Origin: Myotis daubentonii
Taxonomy: Eukaryota > Chordata > Mammalia > Chiroptera > Vespertilionidae
Length of the DNA stretch: 64,000 bases
Reading direction: 5' to 3'
Assembly (NCBI RefSeq): GCF_963259705.1
Contig: NC_081844.1
Span: 44,023,341 to 44,087,340, forward strand
Positions within the stretch are counted from its first letter, which is position 1; every line of letters starts with the position of its first letter. Below, one piece after another: positions 53,810 through 64,000 of this stretch. A program made the position numbers and the translations under genes. Below the pieces are notes generated by a model. The model was not told the DNA's origin and did no database searches. It worked only from the letters and a program-made list of their open reading frames with translations.

Positions 53810-55884
53810 ATTGAATTATTAAGTTGGAATTATTATTCTTTTTAATACCTCTTTCCAGTTAGGAGTTAGAATTGCCCAAATATTTTCTGATTTTTAGTAT
53901 AACTTTGTTGAAGATAAATTTTTAGAAATTCCTAATATTATTAACTGGAAGTAATTTTCTACTTTATCCATTAAAAATTACTCATTTTTAACTATAGTAT
54001 TGGAGGTAAAGGTCCATTTGTTAATTCTAGGCACAATAATAGAGTATTCTTCCCTATGAGTAAAATGAAAATAAGATTGTCAATAGTTTCATTTTCTGGT
54101 ATCAGAAATACTTGTTTGACTTCCAGACAAGACAGAATAATGAGATTTATCCTCTCTCCTAAAACAACCAAAGGAAAAGAAAAGAAGAAAGGAAAGAAAT
54201 ACAAAAGAAAAAAGAAAGAACAAATAGTTGAAACAAAGGTTTTCATGTCTCTGGACAACAGTTCACATAGTACAGTCATCCCTGTGAGAAAAAAACAAAA
54301 AACTTAGTTTATTATTGTGTGACTTTCCAGGCACTGATACATAAAGAGGCTCCTCAGGTGGGGCCTGGTGACTCCCTGAGTGGAGAAGATGTTGCTGAGA
54401 TATCAGGGAAACCCAGGTGGCTACAGTGGGCAAGATAGCGTATCAGACAAGAGAGAGTTGCACAGAGAAGGACACAAAGATCTGAGTCACTGAGTACTTG
54501 TCAACATATACATAAAAGGAAACTACCTAAGAATAGAGACAGATATATTAAAAAATGATTAAGGGTAGCAGTGCCTGATGCTAATACAGGACTAGAAATA
54601 TTGCCTGTTCTCTCAGCCAGGAAAAATCTCATAATTCCTGGAGCTCCGGGTAACGTATCCAGAACCATTGTCTCAATAGTGGGGGAACTATTGTCTCAAT
54701 AGTGGGGGAAATTAGCCCTAGACTAAACATGGCTCTGATCTTGTCTAACAAATCTTAAAAGTAAGACACAAAAAGATCAAACTATTTCCAAGTAACTAAA
54801 CTGGGCCCTAAACCAAAGCAGTAGATTTATAGGAGAATAAAAATATCTAGTACTCATAATCTCACTGCTGGGAATTAATCTGGAATATACAGTAACTGAC
54901 TGCACAAAAGCATACTCTCCCCTGCATCCCTGTTCTGGGTTATGGGGTCCGTTGCCCATTATAACTCTAATTGTATTGCTCTCACTCCTTTGGAACACGC
55001 AGTGTATTGCTATGTTTTTTATGGAAGAAATAATAAAGCCTGTAAAGTATGAGGAACGCCAAGCTGTCGCCAGATATCGATCCATTGTCAGTTCTCTACC
55101 CGTGACAGTAAATTAAATTTTAGCTCCCCTCATTCTAAGTCTTGGAAAGAGAATTATAAATAACATCAACCCCTCTTCTAGGCATCAACATAAATCCAAT
55201 GATAACTTAAGCAGTTTTTAATGCCACACCATGCACATTTTTATAGATTTTCAAGTACAGATTTTAACTACCATTCTCCTTTTGTTATCTTGCCAACCAC
55301 ATCATCAAACCTTTGGGATGAGAACTAACTAGAGCATTTAACATGTTCATACCTTTCTCCTCTTAAATTAAGTTTTGTAGGTAGTGCCCTATCTAAGCCC
55401 TGAGAGCATCACACAGTGTGTTGAACATGTTTAACTCTTCCATTTCAGTTACTGCATTCAAAAGATTAACAAAAATAATAATATAAATGTGTATGTGTGT
55501 GTGAGTGCATGACTAGGGTAGAGTAGAGAAGTGGGAAAGAAAAAAACATCTAACGTTCTCATCTTCTATTCTGTGTAGCATGTTTCCATCTGCCGCACAG
55601 TAGTGTGTCTATTTTTTAAATCAGCATAAAGTAGAATATAACAATGGTTGAATTCTCTCCTTCTCTAAAAGGATGTACAGATTTCAACTTATGGGTTAAC
55701 AGGAGACTTCTAAAGTCTGATGACCAGGTGGAGGGACCAGGAACAATTTTCTTCATGTTGAACTCCTCTGATTATGGCTTCTTAGTACTCTGTGCTGGCT
55801 CACACTTCTCAAACTGAGTTTTCTCTGTTGGCTTTCTGAAGGTGTTTGAGGTTTTCTTTTTTAAATTTTTTTTTTGTTAATTGA
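53810..55884. other. Unassigned interval with a 23-bp tandem duplication
   Basis: An A/G-rich stretch is at 54163-54225. ATTGTCTCAATAGTGGGGGA is duplicated at 54667-54689 and 54690-54712. The 102-codon antisense frame at 54777-55085 starts MDRYLATAW but has no further match to any receptor family I know. No gene called. Confidence 0.35.
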
Positions 55885-56103
55885 TTTTTTACTTATATTT
55901 TATTGATTTTTTACAGAGAGTAAGGGAGAGGGATAGAGAGCTAGAAACATCGATGAGAGAGAAACACCGATCAGCTGCCTCCTGCACACCCCCCACTGGG
56001 GATGTGCCCACAACCAAGGTACATGCCCTTGACCGGAATCGAACCCGGGACTCTTCAGTCCACAGGCTGACGCTCTAGCCACTGAGCCAAACTGGTCAGG
56101 GCT
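55885..56103 (-). mobile_element. Ves SINE, antisense (younger member of a tandem pair)
   Basis: Reversed tail TTATTGATTTTTTACAGAGA, GAAACATCGATGAGAGAGAA, GGTACATGCCCTTGACCGGA, reversed B box GGAATCGAACC, and head end GAGCCAAACTGGTCAGGGC. Close to the copy at 40555. Confidence 0.93.
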
Positions 56104-56281
56104 ATTAATTTACTTTTTAAAGAGAGAGGAGTAAAGAGGGAGAGAGAGAACATTGACCCACTGCCTCCTGCATGCCCCCATTGGAGCTTGAGCCTAAAAC
56201 GCAGGCATGTGTCCTGACCTGGAACTAGTGACCTCTTGATTCATGGCTTAAAGCTCAACCACCAAGCCACATTGGCTGGGC
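56104..56281 (-). mobile_element. Ves SINE, antisense (older member of a tandem pair)
   Basis: TTACTTTTTAAAGAGAGAGG, CACTGCCTCCTGCATGCCCC, TGACCTCTTGATTCATGGCT and CCAAGCCACATTGGCTGGGC; more diverged than its neighbour and directly joined to it. Confidence 0.87.
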
Positions 56282-56301
56282 CAAAGGTGTGTTTTTGACA
56301 T

Positions 56302-56304
<3 letters not shown>

Positions 56305-56358
<54 letters not shown>

Positions 56359-56512
56359 TATATATATAGACACATACATATACACACATATGTGTATATA
56401 GTTATGTATATATATATACACATATACACATATACATACATATATACACATATACATATACATGTGTGTACATACATATATGTGTGTATATGTATATATG
56501 TTATATATATGG
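56305..56512. repeat. (TA)n / (CA)n compound microsatellite
   Basis: About 200 bases of TA, CACATA and TGTATA repeats ending at a Helitron. Open frames of Tyr-Ile-His type across it are artefacts. Confidence 0.97.
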
Positions 56513-56514
56513 TA

Positions 56515-57535
56515 CTAGGGGCCCGGTGCATGAAATTCGTGCACTGGGTGTGTGGGGGGGGCGGGGAGTGTCCCTCAGCCCAGCCTGCCCCCTCTCACAT
56601 ACTGGGAGCCCTCAGGCGTTGACCCCCATCACCCTCCAATTGCAGGATTGGCCCCTTGCCCAGGCCTGACGCCTCCGCCAGAGGTGTCAGGCTTGGACAG
56701 GGGACCCCCATCTCCCCCCGATCACTGGCTCTGGCCCCCGCCCAGGCCTGAGGCCTCTGGCCCAGGAATCATGCCTGGGCAGGGGACCCCCATCTCCCTC
56801 TAATCGCTTGCTCCACCCCCCGCCCAAGCCTGATGCCTCTGACCCAGGCTTTAGGCCTAGGCAAGGGGACCATCATATCCCCCCAATCCCCGGCTCCGCC
56901 CCCCACCCAGGCCTGATGCCTCAGCCAGAGGAGTTGACCCTCATCACCCTCTGATCACCAATCACCGGATCGGCCCCTTGACCAGGCCTGAGGCCTCCGG
57001 CAGAAGTGTCAGGCCTGGGCAGGGGACCCCCAGCTCCCTGCGGTTGCAGGCTCCGCCCCTGCCCAGGCCTAATGCCTCTGGCCTAGGCGTCCGGCCCGGG
57101 CAGCGGGGACCCGCAGCTGCAGCGGCCCCGCGATCGTGGGCTTCACTTTAGGCTCAGGCAAGGGACCCCTAGCTCCTGGGACTGCCAGCTTCGACAGTGC
57201 CCAGCTTCCATCGCTGGCTCCACCCCTACTTCCTGCTGTCACTGGCCAGGGCAGAAAAGGCACCTGATTCTCCAATCATGGCTGGGGGGCAGGGCAAAGG
57301 CGGCCCCAGGTCTTAGCTCCCCCCTGGGTTTCCGATCACTGTCAGTGGCAGGGGGCTTCTTCCTGCTTTCCTTTTCGCCTCCCTGCATTGTGCCTACATA
57401 TGCAAATTAACCGCCATCTTGTTGGCAGTTAACTGCCAATCTTAGTTGGCAGTTAATTTGCATATAGCCCTGATTAGCCAATGAAAAGGGTATCGTCGTA
57501 TGCCAATTACCATTTTTCTCTTTTATTAGTGTAGA
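56515..57535 (-). mobile_element. GC-rich Helitron with internal tandem repeats, complete
   Basis: CTAGGGGCCCGGTGCATGAA with hairpin TGCATGAAATTCGTGCA at the left; CATTTTTCTCTTTTATTAGT, GTAGA at the right; between A56514 and T57536. From about 56630 to 57120 there are about six diverged units of 80-95 bp built on CCCAGGCCTGATGCCTC, GGCCTGGGCAGGGGACCCCC and ATCTCCCTCCGATC. Its 5' block is shared with 51483-52042. The frames of 67-83 codons inside are not genes. Confidence 0.9.
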
Positions 57536-57565
57536 TGTGTGTATATATGTGTGTGTACATATATA

Positions 57566-57793
57566 GTCTAAATTAGCCGTGGGCAAACTACGGCCCGCGG
57601 GCCGGATCCGGCCCGTTTGAAATGAATAAAACTAAAAAAAAAAGACCGTACCCTTTTATGTAATGATGTTTATTTTTAATTTATATTAGTTCACACAAAC
57701 ACTCCATCCATGCTTTTGTTCCGGCCCTCTGGTCCAGTTTAAGAACCCATTGTGGCCCTCGAGTCAAAATGTTTGCCCACCCCTGGTCTAAAT
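57566..57793 (-). mobile_element. Non-autonomous hAT MITE, complete, 8-bp TSD
   Basis: Element 57574-57785: TAGCCGTGGGCAAACTACGG to TGTTTGCCCACCCCTG, same family as 18539. Perfect target duplication GTCTAAAT at both ends. Confidence 0.94.
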
Positions 57794-58149
57794 AGATATT
57801 TATGATTTGAAATACCATCTATATGTAAGCATCTCCCAAATCTGTATGTATATTCATTCTAAATTTCTCTTCCAACTTCTATTTTAGACACCTAGATATG
57901 CCTGCCTATGGGATAACTCAACTTGAATGTCCCTTAGGAAAAACACATTACAGTGTCTGATTGTAAAATCGTATTTCCTTTCATCTACATTTACGGTGTC
58001 CATTGAAGCAAATATCATGACCATTCAATCCATAGTTGATGATAGAGTCTTAGATGAGTATTGATGTTTCTTTCTCATTCCCCATGCACACTCAATAAGT
58101 CACAATCTTTAAAGGGATTCCTAATCTTCTCACTTTCTCATTTCCACTG

Positions 58150-59119
58150 TTATTCAAGGTCATCCTTCCAAATTATTATCACTGTACCTTTCTTACTGAT
58201 CTTTTTGATTCTATTCTTAGTCCCCTCTGGTCTATTCAAAACACAGCAACCAAATTCATCTTCTAAAGTGAAAGTCTGTTAAGATGATGTCCCTAAAACA
58301 ATGCCTATACAGAATAGTGTAGTCTGTTCCCTGAACAATACTCCAGCCAGCTTCACCTCATGTTTTTCTTTCCCTCTATCAGAGTCATTTATTCTGTTTA
58401 TCAACTATGTTAAGTTTTTTTTTTCCTTCTGAGCTCACATTTAGAGTCATGCTTCCTTGTCCCCATGGAGTTAGACATGGTCACGTGGCTTTCTTTGGAC
58501 TATGAAATATGATTGTAAGTAATAATTCTCACTTTCATGTCACTATGTTCTTTAAAAAGCAACATAGATTTTATCACTCTCTTATCATTAATGATCAAGA
58601 CACTCTATATGTATAAAAGCCTAAGCAAAAATTCGACTGTCCGAATGGTAGCTATGATGTGCACTGACCACCACGGGAAAGACACTCAATGGAGGACCTG
58701 CTGAGCTGCAGTGACTTGGCAGCTGCAGTTCTCAGGTGATACACCTGGAACCAGAGAGGAGAGAGCCCGATTCCATGGTGTCTAACTCGAGAACTGCCCT
58801 CTCCCAATCCAGGACCCCTTGGTGGATGTCAGAGATCAGATTTCAACCCAATCCCCACAGGCCAGGCCAAGGGACCCCACCAGTGCATGAATCTGTGCAC
58901 CAGGCCTCTAGTAAAAGATAAAAGAAGATATGTTTGCTAGCTAGTCTTTCATTTAGAATGGCCAATTCTATACTTAAAGAACATATCAAACTCTTTTATA
59001 TTTCTGGACAATTGCATCTGTTTTCACTTTATCAGAAATGCTCTCCCAATAGCCTTCCCAACCATTTAACCATTTAACTTCATCTTGTTAGTTCTAATTT
59101 ATCTTTCCCATATCAAACT
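58150..59119 (+). mobile_element. L2 3' end, ancient, interrupted
   Basis: TCTATTCAAAACACAGCAAC, CAAATTCATCTTCTAAAGTG and later GAAATGCTCTCCCAATAGCC fit the L2 3' region. Between them lie a MaLR-like scrap (about 58440-58603: CTTCCTTGTCCCCATGGAGT, AGACATGGTCACGTGGC) and a Helitron. Confidence 0.45.
58604..58911 (+). mobile_element. Non-autonomous Helitron, diverged
   Basis: TCTATATGTATAAAAGCCTA at the left; hairpin TGCATGAATCTGTGCA and GGCCTCTAG at the right, followed by T. Contains GATGTGCACTGACCACCACG. Confidence 0.85.
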
Positions 59120-62100
59120 AAAGAGACCTTTTTTTAATTATTTTTTTTATTGCTTAAAGTATTACAAAAAGTATTACATATGTCTCCTTCCACCCCCCCC
59201 CCGCCCTTGACAATCCCCTGACCTCCCCTACCCCCCAGTGTCTTATGTCCATTGGTTATGCTTATATGCATGCATACAAGTCCTTTGGTTGATCTCTTAC
59301 CCACCCCCCTCCTGCCCTCCCATCCTCCCCGGCCTTCCTGCTGTAGTTTGACAGTCTGTTAGAGGCAGCTCTGCCTCTGTATCTATTTTTGTTCATAAGA
59401 TTATAATGGTCTTTATTATCCAGAAATGAGTGACATCATGTGGTATTTTTTCCTTCATTGACTGGCTTATTTCACTTAGCATAATGCTCTCCAGTTCCAT
59501 CCATGCTGTTGCAAATGGTAAGAGTTCCTTCTTTTTTAGAGCAGCATAGTATTCCATCGTGTAGATGTACCACGGTTTTCTAATCCATTCATCTACAGAT
59601 GGGCACTTAGGCTGTTTCCAGATCTTAGCTATGGTGAATTGTGCTGCTATGAACATACGGGTGCATATATCCTTTCTGATTGGTGTTTCTGGTTTCCTGG
59701 GATATATTCCTAGAAGTGGGATCACAGGGTCAAATGGGAGTTCCATTTTTAGTTTTTTTAGGAAACTCCATGCTGTCTTCCATAGTGGCTGCACCAGTCT
59801 GCATTCCCACCAGCAGTGCACAAGTGTTCCTTTTTCTCCACATCCTCTCCAGCACTTGTCGTTTGTTGATTTGTTGATGATAGCCAGTCTGACAGGTGTG
59901 AGATGGTACCTCATTGTTGTTTTGATTTGCATCTCTCAGATGATTAGTGACTTTGAGCATGTTTTCATATGTCTCTTGGCTTTCTGAATGTCCTCTTTTG
60001 AAAGGTGTCTATTTAAATCCTTTGCCCATTTTTTGATTGGATTGTTTATCTTCCTTTTGTTAAGTTGTATGAGTTCCCTATAAATTTTGGAGATTAGGCC
60101 CTTATCAGATATGACATTGGCAAATATGTTTTCCCACACAGTGGGTTTTCTCGTTGTTTTGTTGATGGTTTCTTTTGCTGTGCAGAAGCTTTTTATTTTG
60201 ATGTAGTCCCATTTGTTTATTTTCTCTTTAGTTTCCAATGCCCTAGGAGCTGTATCGGTGAAAAAATTGCCTCGGCATATGTCTGAGATTTTGTTGCCTT
60301 TGGATTTTTCTAGTATTTGTATGGTTTCCCGTCGTATATTTAAGTCCTTTATCCATTTTGAGTTTATTTTTGTGTATGGTGTAAGTTGGTGGTCTAGTTT
60401 CATTTTCTTGCATATATCTGTCCAATTTTCCCAACACCATTTATTGAAGAGACTATCTTGACTCCATTGTATGCTCTTGCCTCCTTTGTCAAATATTAAT
60501 TGAGCGTATTGGTTGGGGCTGATTTCTGGGCTCTCTATTCTATTCCATTGATCTATATGTCTTTTCTTGTGCCAATACCAGGCAGTTTTGAGAACAGTGG
60601 CATTGTAATACAGCTTGATATCTGGTATTGAGATCCCACCTACTTTGTTCTTTCTCAGGATCGCTGCAGCTATTCGGGGTCGTTTTTTTATTCCAGATGA
60701 ATTTTTGGAGAGTACGTTCTAGGTCTGTGAAATATGCCATTGGTATTTTAATGGGAAGTGCGTTGAATTTATAGATTGCTTTGGGCAGTATGGACATTTT
60801 AATGATGTTGATTCTACCAATCCAAGAACATGGTATGTTCTTCCATCTCTTTATGTCTTCCTCTATCTCTTTTTTCAACGTCCTGTAGTTTTCTGAGAAG
60901 AGGTCTTTTACCTCTTTAGTTAAGTTTATTCCTAGGTAGCTTAATTTTTTTGGTGCGATGGTAAATGGGATTGCTTTTTTAGTCTGTCTTTCTGCACATT
61001 CACTATTGGTGTATAGAAATGCCATAGATTTCTTGGCGTTAATTTTGTATCCTGCTACATTGTCGAATTCTTTTATTAAGTCTAATAGTTTATTGATGGA
61101 GTCTTTAGGGTTTTTTAAGTATAATATCATGTCATCTGCAAATAAGGACAGTTTTACTTCTTCTTTTCCAATTTGGATGCCTTTTATTTCTTCTTCTTGT
61201 CTAATTGCAATGGCTAACACTTTCAGTACTATGTCAAACAGGAGGGGTGAGAGTGGGCATCCCTGTCTTGTTCCTGTTCTTAGGGCAAATGGTGTTAGTT
61301 TTTGTCCATTGAGTATGATGTTGGCTGTGGGTTTGTCATATATGGCTTTTATTATGTTGAGGTATGATCCTTCTACTCCTGCCTTACTGAGAATTTTAAT
61401 CAAAAATGGGTGTTGAATTTTGTCAAATGCTTTTTCTGCATCAATTGATATGACCATGTGGTTTTTTTCTTTCAATTTGTTTTTGTGATGTATCACGTTT
61501 ATTGACTTGCGGATATGGTACCATCCTTGCATCCCTGGGATAAATCCTACTTGGTCATGGTGTATGATCTTTCTGATGTACTGCTGGATCCGATTTGCTA
61601 AGATTTTGTTGAGGATTTTGGCATTTATGTTCATGAGGGATATTGGCCTGTAATTCTCTTTCATTGTGTTGTCTTTACCTGGTTTTGGTATTAGGGTGAT
61701 GCTGGCTTCATAGAATGAGTGTGGAAGTGTTCCTTCCTCTTGGATTTTTTGTAGTAGTCTGAGGAGGATAGGTTTTAGTTCTTCCTTGAATGTTTGGTAA
61801 AACTCCCCTGTGAAGCCGTCTGGTCCTGGGCTTTTGTTTGCTGGAAGCTTTTTGATGACTGCTTCAATTTCTTCCATAGTTATTGGCCTATTGAGATTTT
61901 TAGATTCTTCCTGATCAAGTTTTGGAATGTTGTATTTTTCTAGGAATATGTCCATTTCCTCCAGGTTGTCTAGTTTGTTGGAGTAGAGTTGTCCATAGTA
62001 TTTATTAACAATCATTTGTATTTCTGTGGGATCTGTTGTTATTTTGCCTCTATCATTTCTGATTTTGTTGATTTGGGTCCTTTCTCTTTGCTTCTTGGTG

Positions 62101-62980
62101 AGCCTGGCTAGATGTTTGTCAATCTTGTTTATCCTTTCAAAGAACCAGCTCTTGGTTTCATTGATTTTCTGTATTGTTTTTTTTGGTCTCTGTGTCATTT
62201 ATTTCTGCTCTAATCTTTATTATCTCCTTTCTTCTGCTCACTCTGGGGTTTTCTTGTTGCTCTCTTTCTAATTCTTTGAGCTGTAGATTTAGATGATTTA
62301 CTACCATTTTTTCTTGTTTGTTCAGATAGGCCTGTAGAGCTATAAACTTCCCTCTAAGGACTGCTTTCATTGCGTCCCAAAGGTTTTGGATTGTTGTGTT
62401 TTCATTGTCATTAGTTTCCAGGATGTTTTTAATTTCTTCTTTGATCTCATTGGTAACCCAATCAATATTTAATAATGTGCTATTCAGCTTCCAAGTGTTT
62501 GAATATTTTGAGTTGTTTTTGTTGTAGTTTATTTCTAATATTATAGCCTTGTGGTCTGAGAAGATGCTTGGTATGATTTCAATCTTCTTGAATTTGGGAA
62601 GATTTTGTTTGTGACCCAATATGTGGTCTATTTTTGAAGATGTCCCATGAGCACTTGAGAAGAACGTATATTTTGTGGCTTTGGGGTGAAGTGTTCTGAA
62701 GATGTCAATTAAGTCCATCTGATCTAGTGAGTCATTTAGGATTGCTGTTTCTTTGCTGAGTTTTTGTCTAGCGGATTTATCCAGTGATGTCAGTGGTGTA
62801 TTAAAGTCCCCTACTATGATTGTATTGTTGTCGATCTCTCCCTTGATATCTTCCAGGAGTTTTCTTATGTATGTGGGTGCTCCTGCATTGGGTGCATATA
62901 TGTTTATCAGGGTTATATCCTCTTGTTGTATTGATCCCTTTAGTATTATGAAGTGGCCTTTCTTATAAAGAGACCTTTTT
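59120..62980 (-). mobile_element. L1 LINE, antisense, 5'-truncated, 14-bp TSD
   Basis: About 3.8 kb inserted between copies of AAAGAGACCTTTTT (59120-59133 and 62967-62980). The poly-A tail is the T/A-rich run at about 59134-59152. Then come the G-rich 3' UTR and most of ORF2. The 5' end is cut inside the ORF2 endonuclease domain, so ORF1 and the promoter are absent. Its 3' UTR differs from that of the ORF1-only LINEs. Confidence 0.93.
59393..62966 (-). pseudogene. L1 ORF2 (endonuclease/reverse transcriptase), 5'-truncated, lightly broken
   Basis: ORF2p nicks DNA and reverse-transcribes L1 RNA. The reverse strand begins within the endonuclease ([13 protein letters not shown], about 62560) and continues through the reverse transcriptase. 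Visible there are [31 protein letters not shown], the [11 protein letters not shown] motif and the catalytic FADD (61131-61142). The cysteine-rich C-terminus is [19 protein letters not shown]. Breaks: a frameshift in an A run near 62180, another near 60640, and a TGA replacing a sense codon at about 59936. The rest is continuous to the stop at 59393. With so few lesions it is a fairly young but dead copy. Confidence 0.93.
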
Positions 62981-64000
62981 AATTTTTTTCTTTATTAATT
63001 AAGGTATTACATATGTGTCCTTATCCCCCCAGTGCCCCCCATTCCCCACTCATGCCCTGACCCCCCTGGTGTCTGTGTTCATTGGTTAGGCTTATATGCA
63101 TACATACAAGTCCTTTGGTTGATCTCTCCCCCTTAACCCCACCCTCCCCTACCTTCCCTCTGAAGTTTGACGGTCTGATCAATGCTTCTGTGTCTCTGGA
63201 TCTGTTTTTGTTCATCAGTTTATGTTGTTCATTATATTCCACAAGTGAGTGAGATCATACGATATTTATCTTTCTCTGACTGGCTTATTTTGCTTAGCAT
63301 AATGCTCTCCAGTTCCCTCCATGCTGTTGCAAATGATAATTCCTTCTTTTTTACAGCAGCATAGTATTCCATTGTGTAAATGTACCACAGTTTTTAATCC
63401 ACTCATCAGCTGATGGGCACTTAGTTTGTTTCCAAATCTTAGCTATGGTAAATTGTGCTGCTATGAACATAGGGGTGCATATATCCTTTCTGATTGGTGT
63501 TTCTAGTTTCTTTGGATATATTCCTAGAAGTGGAAACACTAGCTCAAATGGCAGTTCCATTTTTAGTTTTTTGAGGAAACTCCATACTGTTCTCCACAGT
63601 GGCTGCACCAGTCTGCATTCCCACCAGCAGTGCACAAGGGTTCTATTTTCTCCACATCCTTGCCAGCACTTGTCATTTTTTTAATTTGATGATGATAGCA
63701 GCTATGACAGGTGTGAGATGGTTCTGCATTGTTTTGATTTGCATCTTTCAGATGATTAGGGACTTTGAGCACGTTTTCATATGTTTTTTTGTCTTCTGTA
63801 TGTCCTCTTTTGAAAAGTATCTCTTTAGGCCCATTGCCCATTTATTGATTGGGCTGTTTATCTTCCTTTTGTTAAGTTGTATAAGTTCCCTATAAAAGTT
63901 GGAGATTAAACCCTTATCATTGATAACATTGGCAAATATGTTCTCCCATGCAGTGGGCTTTCTTATTGTTTTGTTGATGGATTCTTTTGCTGTACAGAAG
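62981..64000 (-). mobile_element. L1 3' end, antisense, continues past the window
   Basis: T-rich tail (62981-62997), reversed 3' UTR GGTATTACATATGTGTCCTT, and reverse-strand ORF2 C-terminus ([40 protein letters not shown]). More changed than the adjacent L1 (e.g. a stop in WNTMLL*). The 5' side lies beyond the right edge. Confidence 0.9.

Noticed and set aside
54777..55085. 102-codon antisense frame starting MDRYLATAW, resembling a receptor DRY motif
   Set aside because: No membrane segments or further receptor motifs follow, and the match is only a few residues.
56248..56669. Tyr/Ile/His-rich open frames on both strands
   Set aside because: Translation of a TA/CA microsatellite and adjacent GC-rich Helitron.
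60958..62271. Hydrophobic sense frames of 81-152 codons
   Set aside because: Opposite-strand shadows of L1 ORF2.

Overview
This window looks like intergenic (or deep intronic) nuclear DNA of a vesper bat (Vespertilionidae, Myotis- or Eptesicus-like). I find no intact host protein-coding gene. The assignment rests on the repeat mixture: tRNA-derived Ves SINEs, HeliBat-type non-autonomous Helitrons, several non-autonomous hAT families including SPIN, mariner-like MITEs, and young L1-type LINEs. Together these are characteristic of vesper bats. There is one 200-base assembly gap (40890-41089).

Layout. 1-1164: two head-to-tail Helitrons. 1410-4262: MaLR-type LTR, an antisense Helitron and an old L1 3' end. 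5100-8010: an old sense L1 split by an RPL23A processed pseudogene (antisense) and a Ves SINE. 9264-11327: a Ves SINE and a hAT MITE. 13040-14610: ancient L2 pieces. 14705-16530: two antisense LTR-like blocks, the second holding a hAT. 17398-21737: SPIN, two solo LTRs of one ERV family, further hATs and a three-layer nest (LTR > hAT > Helitron). 22240-25056: an inverted L1 fragment, a decayed hAT transposase C-terminus and a mariner MITE. 25560-27491: a complete ORF1-only LINE (half-L1 type). 28685-34990: old antisense L1s, Ves SINEs, a MaLR LTR and a MITE with long inverted repeats. 35405-43405: MIR, Helitrons, tandem Ves SINEs, a second large hAT, a third solo LTR, a long SPIN-like element, a short L1 stub and a hAT in an old LTR. 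46096-46667: a Ves/Helitron fusion and a 48-bp duplication. 48000-50260: a MaLR LTR split by a second ORF1-only LINE. 50594-52408: four Helitron units in tandem. 53564-58911: Ves SINEs, a microsatellite, a GC-rich Helitron, a hAT, L2 and another Helitron. 59120-64000: an antisense 5'-truncated L1 with most of ORF2, abutting another antisense L1 3' end that runs off the window.

How the parts relate: this is a layered record of insertions. The oldest layer (L2, MIR, MaLR LTRs, old L1) is cut by hATs, ERV LTRs and Helitrons. Ves SINEs, the ORF1-only LINEs and the 3.8-kb L1 carry clean target-site duplications and look youngest. The two ORF1-only LINEs keep an open 282-codon ORF1 and contain no ORF2, so their spread must have relied on ORF2 protein from full L1s; the 59-63 kb L1 is a decayed example of such a source. 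Nothing here is clearly a new biological system. The strongest leads are the ORF1-only LINE pair, the tandem Helitron array with a 67-bp minimal unit, and a long unexplained hairpin at 39754-39823.
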